From Candidatus Aquicultor primus (lineage in GTDB: Bacteria > Actinomycetota > Aquicultoria > Aquicultorales > Aquicultoraceae): a stretch of 5,766 nt of DNA. Position numbers and translations under genes: made by a program. Every line of letters begins with the position of its first letter. Position 1 is the stretch's first letter. The stretch is taken from contig MELI01000035.1 in the NCBI GenBank assembly GCA_001767575.1, positions 11,996-17,761 of the forward strand. Direction: 5' to 3'. The notes beneath the pieces were generated by a model. It was given only the letters and a program-made list of their open reading frames with translations, made no database searches and had not been told where the DNA came from. This document shows positions 1 to 5,259 of this stretch, one piece after another.

Positions 1-233
1 CCTTTTATTTTGTCTTCGGCGCCGACGTTCCCATCATCTTCGTTCTGCTGAAGAAGGGGCTTGGCGTGGGTGGGGCGGTTGCGCTCATGCTCGCCGCCCC
101 GGTGGTAAACGCGCCGGTCCTGGCGATGGTGGGGAGATGGCTGGGCTACCGCAGGGCCCTGGTGTTTGTGGCGTTGTGCTGGCTGGTAGCGTCGGCGATA
201 GGTATGCTCTTCGGCTACATAGATGCGCGGTGA
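1..233 (+). CDS. C-terminal fragment of a polytopic membrane permease, YraQ/ArsP (DUF318)-like
   Basis: The open frame enters from the left edge (first complete codon at 3) and ends at TGA 231-233, giving the last 76 residues of a membrane protein. It contains two hydrophobic stretches (about residues 1-45 and 55-72) separated by a short basic loop, GRWLGYRR. The motif order is Pro-containing helix, KKGLGVGGA, a helix with APVVNAP, then LGYRRA and a final helix ending in GYIDAR. This recalls the C-terminal repeat of YraQ/ArsP-type permeases, where a 'GPatN.P' helix is followed by 'LG.R.a'. Members of that family are proposed transporters, some of them organoarsenical exporters. The substrate here cannot be inferred. 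The 5' end and start codon lie outside the window. The 177-base gap to the next gene argues against tight coupling to it. The reading frame is convincing; the family call is moderate and rests on memory of motifs only. Confidence 0.55.
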   Translation, partial: FYFVFGADVPIIFVLLKKGLGVGGAVALMLAAPVVNAPVLAMVGRWLGYRRALVFVALCWLVASAIGMLFGYIDAR

Positions 234-399
234 GGGTGATATCGGCGATGAGGGGATTTAGTGGAGGCGCTTGCCACAGCAGCGGTTGCTTTCTGGATTC
301 CGCTCGACAACTCCTGTATCCTCATGTAGTGCGCAGTTTTCAGCGGAAGCACTGAGATTCACAGATGACGTAATAACGAATGTAGCAGGATTCCCGCCG

Positions 400-405
400 A
401 GGAGG
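400..405 (+). promoter_or_regulatory. Shine-Dalgarno of the S8 peptidase gene
   Basis: AGGAGG lies five bases before the ATG at 411. It is a near-consensus ribosome binding site and fixes that start. I found no convincing -35/-10 pair in the 177 bases upstream. Confidence 0.75.
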
Positions 406-410
406 CAGAG

Positions 411-1718
411 ATGAAGATAGCGGCTAAGTTGGCCGATTCCCTTTTAGCTATCGCACCCGATGAGCGGGTGCACATAATCATAAAATCAAGGCTCTTGGAG
501 AAGGATATCGTCGATGAGCTGACGCGAAAGCCCAAGCTGAGCGTGAGACACATCATCAAGATGGTCAATGCGATATCGGCTAGCCTCCCGGCCGGCGACG
601 TGGAAGCGTTCGTCCGCGAGCCGTGGGTCGAGCGCATAGAGGAAGACGAGAAGGTCTACGCGGTTCTCGACGAATCGTTACCCCTGGTCAAGGTACCTCA
701 AGCATGGGATAGCGGCCTCACGGGCAAAGGTGTCAAGATAGCGATCATCGACACCGGAATCGACATCTCGCACCCGGATTTCACCGGCAGGATTCTGGCG
801 ACGCAAGACTTCACGCTAGAAGGGTTTCGTGACAGCAACGGGCACGGCAGCCTGGTCGCCGGCATTGCGGCCGGGAGCGGCTCATATTCGTCCGCTAAGT
901 TTAAAGGAGTGGCCCCCGGCGCTTTGATTCTCGCCGGCAAAGTCCTTACCGCCGACGGCAGCGGCAGGATGAGTGATGTGATGGCGGCGGTGGAATGGTC
1001 GGTCGACCTCGCCGCTGATATCATCAACCTCTCTCTGGGGGCCAGCGGCTCTTCCGACGGCGGCGACGCGCTCTGTGAGATATGCGACCGGGCTGTCGAG
1101 AGCGGTACCGTGGTATGTGTGGCCGCCGGCAACGACGGGCCCAACCGCAGGACCGTAGGGAGCCCTGCCGCGGCGCGGCGCGTGATAACAGTCGGGGCCG
1201 CCACCGCTAACGGGCTGGTTGCCGAGTTTTCCTCCCGGGGACCGACCTCCGATGACCGTCTCAAGCCCGAGATTATTGCACCGGGCATCGACATCATCTC
1301 GGCGAGAGCGAAAGATACGAGAGCCGGAAAACCGCTCGACAATTACTATACCTCGGCGACCGGCACCAGCATGGCTACCCCGCACGTGGCGGGCATAATC
1401 GCCTTGCTTCTCGAGGCCGGCAGAGAGAGCTCCCCGCAGCTTATGCGAGAAGCGCTATTAAATACGGCGACCGACCTGGAATTGGACGATTACGCGCAAG
1501 GCGCCGGCATGGTCGACGCGGACCTGGCCCTGCGCTACGTGCAGACCCATGAAAACCCGCCGGAGCCGAACGAGCAGGCGCCGCCGCGCTCGGCCTCGTT
1601 AAGCGCCCTGGCACAGCTCTATGAATCGGTCGTCCACCGGAACCGGGGAGAGCGCCGCAGAAACTCCGGGCAGTTTGAACCAATCGACGATGAGCGCGAG
1701 GGGCATATCGAGTTCTAG
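411..1718 (+). CDS. AprX-like subtilisin family serine protease (peptidase S8)
   Basis: This is a 435-residue serine endopeptidase of the subtilisin clan. Residues 1 to about 87 form an inhibitor-type prodomain ending in the pattern V.RIEEDEKVYAVLD. The catalytic domain spans about 93-378. The complete active site is visible: Asp114 in IIDTGID, His145 in NGHGS, oxyanion Asn241 in AAGND and Ser320 in GTSMATPH. The second His of the usual HGTHVAG motif is Leu148 (HGSLVAG). That position is not catalytic, so the enzyme should be active. There is no obvious Sec signal peptide, and length and layout resemble Bacillus AprX (about 442 residues), so a cytoplasmic location is plausible but inferred. 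The C-terminal tail, about 381-435, is Pro/Glu/Arg-rich and probably disordered. Cys222 and Cys225 form a CxxC. The ATG at 411 has an AGGAGG five bases upstream. The substrate is unknown. The ABC exporter genes follow after 102 bases. Confidence 0.93.
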   Translation: MKIAAKLADSLLAIAPDERVHIIIKSRLLEKDIVDELTRKPKLSVRHIIKMVNAISASLPAGDVEAFVREPWVERIEEDEKVYAVLDESLPLVKVPQAWDSGLTGKGVKIAIIDTGIDISHPDFTGRILATQDFTLEGFRDSNGHGSLVAGIAAGSGSYSSAKFKGVAPGALILAGKVLTADGSGRMSDVMAAVEWSVDLAADIINLSLGASGSSDGGDALCEICDRAVESGTVVCVAAGNDGPNRRTVGSPAAARRVITVGAATANGLVAEFSSRGPTSDDRLKPEIIAPGIDIISARAKDTRAGKPLDNYYTSATGTSMATPHVAGIIALLLEAGRESSPQLMREALLNTATDLELDDYAQGAGMVDADLALRYVQTHENPPEPNEQAPPRSASLSALAQLYESVVHRNRGERRRNSGQFEPIDDEREGHIEF

Positions 1719-1768
1719 CCGGCGAGGAGGCGCACCGCCAACGGCAGGGCAGGCGATTATCATCATAT

Positions 1769-1781
1769 GCCTTAAGAAGGC
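1769..1781. repeat. Short perfect inverted repeat in the protease-exporter gap
   Basis: GCCTT-AAG-AAGGC forms a five-base stem with a three-base loop. No T-run follows it, so it is not a standard terminator. The overlapping GGCGGT at 1779-1784 recurs at 1808-1813 beside the downstream ribosome binding site, and both copies are complementary to ACCGCC at 1734-1739. Role unknown. Confidence 0.4.
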
Positions 1782-1795
1782 GGTTCTAAATACGG

Positions 1796-1821
1796 AAAAA
1801 CCAGATAGGCGGTAGGTTTTT
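1796..1821. repeat. A-rich/T-rich inverted repeat reaching the exporter start codon
   Basis: AAAAACC at 1796-1802 is perfectly complementary to GGTTTTT at 1815-1821, with a 12-base loop that holds GGCGGTA. The stem is mostly A-U and probably weak. It covers the 3' half of the presumed ribosome binding site GGTAGG (1811-1816) and the first base of the TTG start. It could modulate initiation or act as a weak terminator for the protease gene. Both roles are inference. Confidence 0.35.
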
Positions 1822-2804
1822 TGCCGACGATTATCGAAGTAAGCAAGCTCGCTAAAGACTATAACGGCCATTCGGCGGTCAAAGGTATTTCGTTTGCGGT
1901 CGAGCGAGGCGAGATATTCGGATTTCTCGGCCCGAACGGTGCGGGAAAGACGACGACCATCAGTATGCTCTGCACGCTTCTGCGGCCCACCTCGGGCAGC
2001 GCGACCGTCGGCGGCTACGATATCATAAAAAACCGGCTCGCCGTCAGGCAATCCATCGGCCTCGTCTTCCAGGACCCGAGTCTCGATGAGCGGCTGACCG
2101 CCCTGGAGAACCTCAAATTTCACGGGATGATCTACGGGATACCCCGCGCGGAGCGGGGTCGCCGAATCGACGAGGTTCTGGAACTGGTCGAGCTTTCCGG
2201 CAGGCGGCATGATATGGTTCGCACCTTCTCCGGCGGCATGAAGCGCCGCCTCGAGATCGCGCGGGGGCTGATGCACCGGCCGCGAGTCCTCTTTTTAGAT
2301 GAGCCGACGCTCGGCCTCGACCCGCAGACCCGCCACCACATATGGGACTATATCAACCGGCTGAGGGTCGACGAAGGCCTCACGATATTCTTGACTACCC
2401 ACTATATGGATGAGGCGGAACACTGCGCGCGCATCGCCATCATCGACAATGGCGAGCTTATCGCCATCGATACGCCTGAGAAACTAAAAGTGCAGGTGGG
2501 CAGCGACGTTATCGTTCTCATTGCCGACGACAACACGCGTGCGGCAATTGAGATTCAAGAGAAGTTCGCCGTCGCGGCCAAAGAGGTCAACGGCGAGCTA
2601 TCCCTGCAGGTAGAAGCAGGTGAGCACTTTATGCCGGCGCTTATCAAGGGCTTGGAGTCCAGGGTCACATCGATGTCGCTTCGAAAACCTACTCTCGAAG
2701 ACGTCTTCCTCAACCTTACCGGGCGCAAGATTCGCGAGGAGAAGCTGGAGGGTATGGACCAGGTCCGGTCCCGGGTGCGCTCCAAAAGGAGGCAGCAGCG
2801 ATGA
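1821..2804 (+). CDS. ABC-2 exporter ATPase subunit, DrrA/daunorubicin-resistance type
   Basis: This 327-residue nucleotide-binding subunit powers the permease encoded next to it. It should sit on the cytosolic face of the membrane as a dimer. Visible motifs in order are Walker A GPNGAGKT (37-44), Q-loop Gln84, signature FSGGMKRR (136-143; the FSGGM variant is usual in DrrA-like proteins), Walker B VLFLDEP (157-163, catalytic Glu161), D-loop GLD and switch His194 in LTTHYMDEAE. The C-terminal extension carries the family hallmark RKPTLEDVFLNLTG (288-301), then a highly basic tail ending SKRRQQR. The start is TTG at 1821. It is the only reasonable start, because an in-frame TAG lies at 1806 and no ATG or GTG intervenes; the encoded N-terminus (MPTIIEVSKLAKDY) fits the family. 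GGTAGG lies four bases upstream. The stop overlaps the permease ATG (ATGA). The substrate cannot be predicted; this family exports antibiotics, lipids or polysaccharides. Confidence 0.93.
   Translation: MPTIIEVSKLAKDYNGHSAVKGISFAVERGEIFGFLGPNGAGKTTTISMLCTLLRPTSGSATVGGYDIIKNRLAVRQSIGLVFQDPSLDERLTALENLKFHGMIYGIPRAERGRRIDEVLELVELSGRRHDMVRTFSGGMKRRLEIARGLMHRPRVLFLDEPTLGLDPQTRHHIWDYINRLRVDEGLTIFLTTHYMDEAEHCARIAIIDNGELIAIDTPEKLKVQVGSDVIVLIADDNTRAAIEIQEKFAVAAKEVNGELSLQVEAGEHFMPALIKGLESRVTSMSLRKPTLEDVFLNLTGRKIREEKLEGMDQVRSRVRSKRRQQR
2787..2792 (+). promoter_or_regulatory. Shine-Dalgarno of the ABC permease inside the ATPase gene
   Basis: AGGAGG lies eight bases before the permease ATG at 2801, within the last codons of the ATPase gene. 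With the ATGA overlap at 2801-2804 it indicates translational coupling of the two subunits. Confidence 0.7.
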
Positions 2805-3559
2805 AGGCCGCGATGATGGGCATCTATACGTTATGGCTCCGCGACATCACCCGGTTTGTTCGGGACAAGCCCCGGATAATAAGCTCGAGCGTACAGCCCT
2901 TACTCTGGCTTTTCGTGCTGGGGCTGGGGCTCTCGACCGCGTTTGTGCGTGGCGGCGGCGACAATGACTACATGCGCTTTATCTATCCGGGCATCATCTC
3001 GATGTCGGTCTTGTTCACATCGATATTCTCAGCGGTCTCCATCATCTGGGATCGGGAGTTCGGTTTCTTGAAGGAGGTCCTGGTCGCGCCGATACCGCGC
3101 TGGTCGGTGGCGGTAGGAAGGGCGCTCGGCGGAAGCACTGTCGCTGTCTTGCAAGGCACCATCATCCTCGTCGTAGCGCCGCTCGTCGGCGTGAGCTTTA
3201 CCTTTAGCCAACTGGCGCTCGCGTTTCTTATCATGTTCATGATTGCTTTCTCGATGACGTCATTTGGCATCTTGATAGCGGCGCGCATGCATACGCACGA
3301 GGGATTTCAGGTAGTGGTCAACTTCATCCTGCTCCCGATGTTCTTCCTGTCCGGGGCGATGTTCCCGGTGAGCGAAGGTCTGCCCGCGTGGATGCAGGCG
3401 CTTGTTCGCATCAACCCGCTCAGTTACGGCGTTGACGCGTTGCGCCAGACCCTTGTGGGGATAAAGATTAATTCAATCTGGCTCGACTTGTCGGTAGTCG
3501 CGGGGTTCGGCGCCTTCGCGCTGATTATGGCGGTCTGGTATTTTGAAAAACACGAGTAA
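2801..3559 (+). CDS. ABC-2 type transporter permease, DrrB-like
   Basis: This 252-residue integral membrane subunit pairs with the preceding ATPase. Six hydrophobic segments can be seen at about residues 27-47, 61-82, 112-131, 136-160, 170-190 and 227-247, the standard ABC-2 layout. The amphipathic N-terminus contains WLRDITRFVRDKPR. Between helices 2 and 3 lies the hallmark cytosolic loop DREFGFLKEVLVAPIPR (84-100), thought to contact the ATPase. Between helices 5 and 6 is the conserved SGAMFPV..LPAWMQALVRINPLSYGVDALR block. The length is normal for the family (about 250-280) and all motifs are intact. It starts at ATG 2801, overlapping the ATPase stop by four bases, with AGGAGG eight bases upstream, so the two subunits are almost certainly made together in a one-to-one fashion. 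No further exporter component follows; a 197-base gap separates it from the Trk operon. Confidence 0.92.
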   Translation: MKAAMMGIYTLWLRDITRFVRDKPRIISSSVQPLLWLFVLGLGLSTAFVRGGGDNDYMRFIYPGIISMSVLFTSIFSAVSIIWDREFGFLKEVLVAPIPRWSVAVGRALGGSTVAVLQGTIILVVAPLVGVSFTFSQLALAFLIMFMIAFSMTSFGILIAARMHTHEGFQVVVNFILLPMFFLSGAMFPVSEGLPAWMQALVRINPLSYGVDALRQTLVGIKINSIWLDLSVVAGFGAFALIMAVWYFEKHE

Positions 3560-3576
3560 GAACCGGCGTCTTTTTT
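3546..3576 (+). terminator. Possible weak intrinsic terminator after the ABC exporter
   Basis: A3546-A3550, then C, then ACG (3552-3554) can pair with CGT (3567-3569), C and T3571-T3575, with one C-C mismatch and a 12-base loop. A run of six T follows the GC part. The stem is A-U rich and overlaps the permease stop codon. It is in the right place to end the exporter transcript, but the structure is not strong. Confidence 0.3.
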
Positions 3577-3636
3577 GCTTCCGCGGCGGCAGCTATGGAT
3601 TGGCTATACCGTCTGTAATAATTAGCGCTCAGACCG

Positions 3637-3665
3637 TTGACGAGAGCGCGGCGCAGGACTATCAT
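3637..3665 (+). promoter_or_regulatory. Sigma-70-type promoter of the Trk operon
   Basis: TTGACG (3637-3642) matches five of six -35 consensus bases. TATCAT (3660-3665) matches five of six -10 bases. The spacer is exactly 17 bases. Transcription would start near 3672, giving a leader of about 85 bases before trkA1. A second, poorer candidate is the extended -10 TGTAATAAT at 3614-3622, which lacks a -35 at the right distance. Confidence 0.6.
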
Positions 3666-3708
3666 TCATCTAGTAATTCTTAAGTGACGGGCTTATGGGC
3701 TAAGATAG

Positions 3709-3721
3709 ATTGCAGGGCAAT
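3709..3721. repeat. Small inverted repeat in the trk leader
   Basis: ATTGC-AGG-GCAAT is a perfect five-base stem with a three-base loop, lying between the predicted transcription start and the trkA1 ribosome binding site (GGAGG, 3746-3750). It could be a small operator or an mRNA hairpin. A chance occurrence is not excluded. Confidence 0.3.
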
Positions 3722-3756
3722 GGACGGCATTACAGTTCGCCGGCTGGAGGTCAGGT

Positions 3757-4443
3757 ATGTATGTTGTTATTAGCGGTTGCGGCCGGGTCGGCGCCCAGCT
3801 TGCGACAATGCTCTCGGACGACGGCCACAACGTCGTCGTCATCGACTCCGACGGAGGCTCTTTTCGGCGCCTCGGCACGACCTTCAACGGCTTGACTATC
3901 GTCGGCAATGGCTTCGACGAGCAGGTCTTAGAGAAGGCCGGCATACAAAACGCCGATATCTTTATCGCCGTCACCAACCTCGACAATACGAATATTATGG
4001 CGGGCCAAGTCGCTAAGAAGCTCTATGGAGTCAAGAAGGTCATCTCTAGGGTCTACTATCCGGACCGCGAGAAGACCTACCACAAGCTGGGGTTGGAGAC
4101 GGTCTGCGGGACGACGCTCGTCGCGCGCAAAATCCGCGACTTTATTATAGGCCGCGAGTTTGTCTCGGAGGTAAGTCTCGATTTCAAGACCCAGCTCGCC
4201 GAGATAAAGGCGTCATCGACGCTTGCAGGCAAAAAAGTGGGCGATGTCGAAATACCTAATGAATTTAAACCGGTCATCATAATTAGGGGCGAGACAAGCA
4301 TGATTGTCGACAACGATACCAAAATCGCGGTCGGCGACACGATAATCGCAGCGGTTAGCGCCAGCGCGGTGCAGAAAATCACGCGCTACTATGGCGTTGA
4401 GGTGCGCACGACGACGGCAGCGGGGCTCTCCTGCCCAATCTAA
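3757..4443 (+). CDS. trkA: Trk potassium-uptake RCK subunit 1, CeoB-like TrkA
   Basis: This 228-residue cytosolic regulator of the TrkH potassium channel consists of one RCK_N (about 1-120) and one RCK_C (about 138-210) domain. RCK_N shows the Rossmann dinucleotide motif GCGRVG (Gly7, Gly9, Gly12) with Asp30 at the end of strand two, which favours NAD(H) binding. It continues with VGNGFD (49-54), the AVTNLDNTN loop (71-79) and SRVYYPDRE. RCK_C, a small ligand-binding module, contains AGKKVGDVEIP and ends before a short Ser/Thr-rich tail (SCPI terminus). Length and motifs match M. tuberculosis CeoB (about 227 residues), i.e. half of the two-RCK E. coli TrkA. GGAGG lies six bases before the ATG at 3757. 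A promoter at 3637-3665 probably drives it. The next gene, its paralogue, begins after 18 bases, and the two probably assemble into a mixed gating ring. Confidence 0.92.
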   Translation: MYVVISGCGRVGAQLATMLSDDGHNVVVIDSDGGSFRRLGTTFNGLTIVGNGFDEQVLEKAGIQNADIFIAVTNLDNTNIMAGQVAKKLYGVKKVISRVYYPDREKTYHKLGLETVCGTTLVARKIRDFIIGREFVSEVSLDFKTQLAEIKASSTLAGKKVGDVEIPNEFKPVIIIRGETSMIVDNDTKIAVGDTIIAAVSASAVQKITRYYGVEVRTTTAAGLSCPI

Positions 4444-4461
4444 CATAAGAAGGTAGAACGC

Positions 4462-5124
4462 ATGTATGTGATTATAGGCGGCGGCGGCAAGGTGGGCTCC
4501 GGGCTCGCCCGCAAGCTCGGCAAGAAAGGCCACGCGGTGGTCGTTCTCGAGAAAAACCGTGAGAAATGCGCGCGTATCGCCGAAGACATCGCAGACATCC
4601 TGGTCATCAACGGGGATGCCTGCGATGTGCAGTATCTCGAGGAGGCCGGCGCTGAGCGTGCCGACGTGCTGGCGGCGGTCACCGGCGACGACGACGACAA
4701 CCTCGTCATGTGTCAGCTGGCTTCGGAGGGGTTCAACATCCCAAAAACGGTCGCCAGGGTCAACGACCCGAGAAACGAGCGGATTTTTCACGCGCTCGGC
4801 ATAAACGCGCTCTCGAGCACGACGATTATTACCAGGCTCATCGAGGAAGAGGCTACCATCGGCGATATTGTAACCCTGCAAGCGCTCAAGAAGGGAAACC
4901 TCGTTCTTGTTGAGATGGACCTGCCGGGCGATGTCCCGATCGACGGCATGAAGGTCGTGGATATCAAGCTTCCGAAAGAGATCGTTCTGGTCTCCATCAT
5001 TCGCGGCGAAGAAGTCATCATCCCGCGGGGCAACACGACGATTTTGGCGGGCGATGCCGTTATTGCGGTGACCTCGCCCGACAAGGAACAGGCTCTCCGG
5101 GATATTCTGACCGGAGCGAGGTAG
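4462..5124 (+). CDS. trkA: Trk potassium-uptake RCK subunit 2, CeoC-like TrkA
   Basis: This 220-residue second RCK protein is a paralogue of its upstream neighbour and has the same domain plan: RCK_N about 1-120 and RCK_C about 135-215. The nucleotide-binding motif is GGGKVG (Gly7, Gly9, Gly12). The acidic residue at the end of strand two is Glu30 rather than Asp. INGDACD (49-55), AVTGDDDDN (72-80) and VARVNDPRNE (98-107) follow and are typical of the actinobacterial CeoC type. RCK_C holds LPGDVPIDGMKVVDIKLP. Asp76-Asp79 is encoded by four GAC codons in a row, slightly more acidic than I expect at this loop. Start ATG 4462 is preceded by AGAAGG seven to eight bases upstream. It is separate from, not fused to, the first RCK gene. 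Together they should gate the TrkH channel whose gene begins 135 bases downstream. The stop is TAG, followed three bases later by the ATG of a small membrane ORF. Confidence 0.93.
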   Translation: MYVIIGGGGKVGSGLARKLGKKGHAVVVLEKNREKCARIAEDIADILVINGDACDVQYLEEAGAERADVLAAVTGDDDDNLVMCQLASEGFNIPKTVARVNDPRNERIFHALGINALSSTTIITRLIEEEATIGDIVTLQALKKGNLVLVEMDLPGDVPIDGMKVVDIKLPKEIVLVSIIRGEEVIIPRGNTTILAGDAVIAVTSPDKEQALRDILTGAR

Positions 5125-5127
5125 ACG

Positions 5128-5259
5128 ATGCAAAAAAAAGCGGACAGGGTGGCGGAGGTCGGGCGATACGCCGCGGGCATGCTCATCGAGACGCTCTACA
5201 CGGTCTTTCTTATCGTGGTGGCGCTATTGATCAGCGCTCTCGCACTGAGGTGGTTTTAG
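5128..5259 (+). CDS. 43-residue single-helix membrane microprotein between trkA and trkH
   Basis: The frame runs from ATG 5128 to TAG 5257-5259. The N-terminus is basic (MQKKADRVAEVGR). One hydrophobic segment spans about residues 22-40 (TLYTVFLIVVALLISALAL), and the protein ends RWF. The positive-inside rule suggests the N-terminus is cytosolic. GAGG (5118-5121) lies six bases before the ATG. It starts three bases after the trkA2 stop and ends directly against the TTG start of trkH, so it appears built into the operon. I do not recognise a named family. By analogy, the Kdp potassium pump includes the 29-residue single-helix peptide KdpF, so a Trk accessory or stabilising subunit is a reasonable hypothesis. 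Alternatives are a leader ORF that only couples trkH translation, or a former N-terminal extension of TrkH cut off by a stop, since it lies in the same frame. Confidence 0.7.
   Translation: MQKKADRVAEVGRYAAGMLIETLYTVFLIVVALLISALALRWF
5247..5253 (+). promoter_or_regulatory. Shine-Dalgarno of trkH inside the microprotein gene
   Basis: GAGGTGG lies six bases before TTG 5260, embedded in codons 40-42 of the small ORF. It is the best ribosome binding site near the trkH start. The alternatives TTG 5269 and GTG 5281 have no comparable site, so it supports the TTG at 5260. Confidence 0.65.

Noticed and set aside
328..352. AGTGC...GCACT inverted repeat as a terminator of the upstream permease
   Set aside because: The stem is five bases with a long loop and no T-run follows.
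137..355. 72-codon plus-strand frame overlapping the permease end, with an internal ATG at 248
   Set aside because: It overlaps the better-supported permease frame, the Cys/Ser/Arg-rich product has no recognisable features, and no convincing ribosome binding site is present.
698..1342. 214-codon minus-strand frame opposite the protease
   Set aside because: It is a shadow of the S8 catalytic domain; no motif or ribosome binding site supports it.
1599..2276. 225-codon open frame on the minus strand spanning the protease end and ATPase start
   Set aside because: It lies opposite two well-supported genes, its translation is Arg/Pro/Ala-rich with no recognisable motif, and long antisense frames are expected in GC-rich coding DNA.
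3560..3756. c-di-AMP (ydaO) riboswitch upstream of the potassium genes
   Set aside because: Context makes it attractive, but I cannot see the conserved core of that riboswitch, and the leader after the predicted transcription start is only about 85 bases.
4213..5133. 306-codon open frame on the minus strand opposite trkA2
   Set aside because: The plus-strand frame encodes a complete RCK protein with intact motifs. The antisense product resembles no family and is very rich in Arg, Asp and His, which is a shadow effect.
5122..5259. Pyrrolysine-type recoding of TAG
   Set aside because: Several genes here end in TAG in a normal way, no recoding machinery is visible, and good ribosome binding sites follow each TAG.
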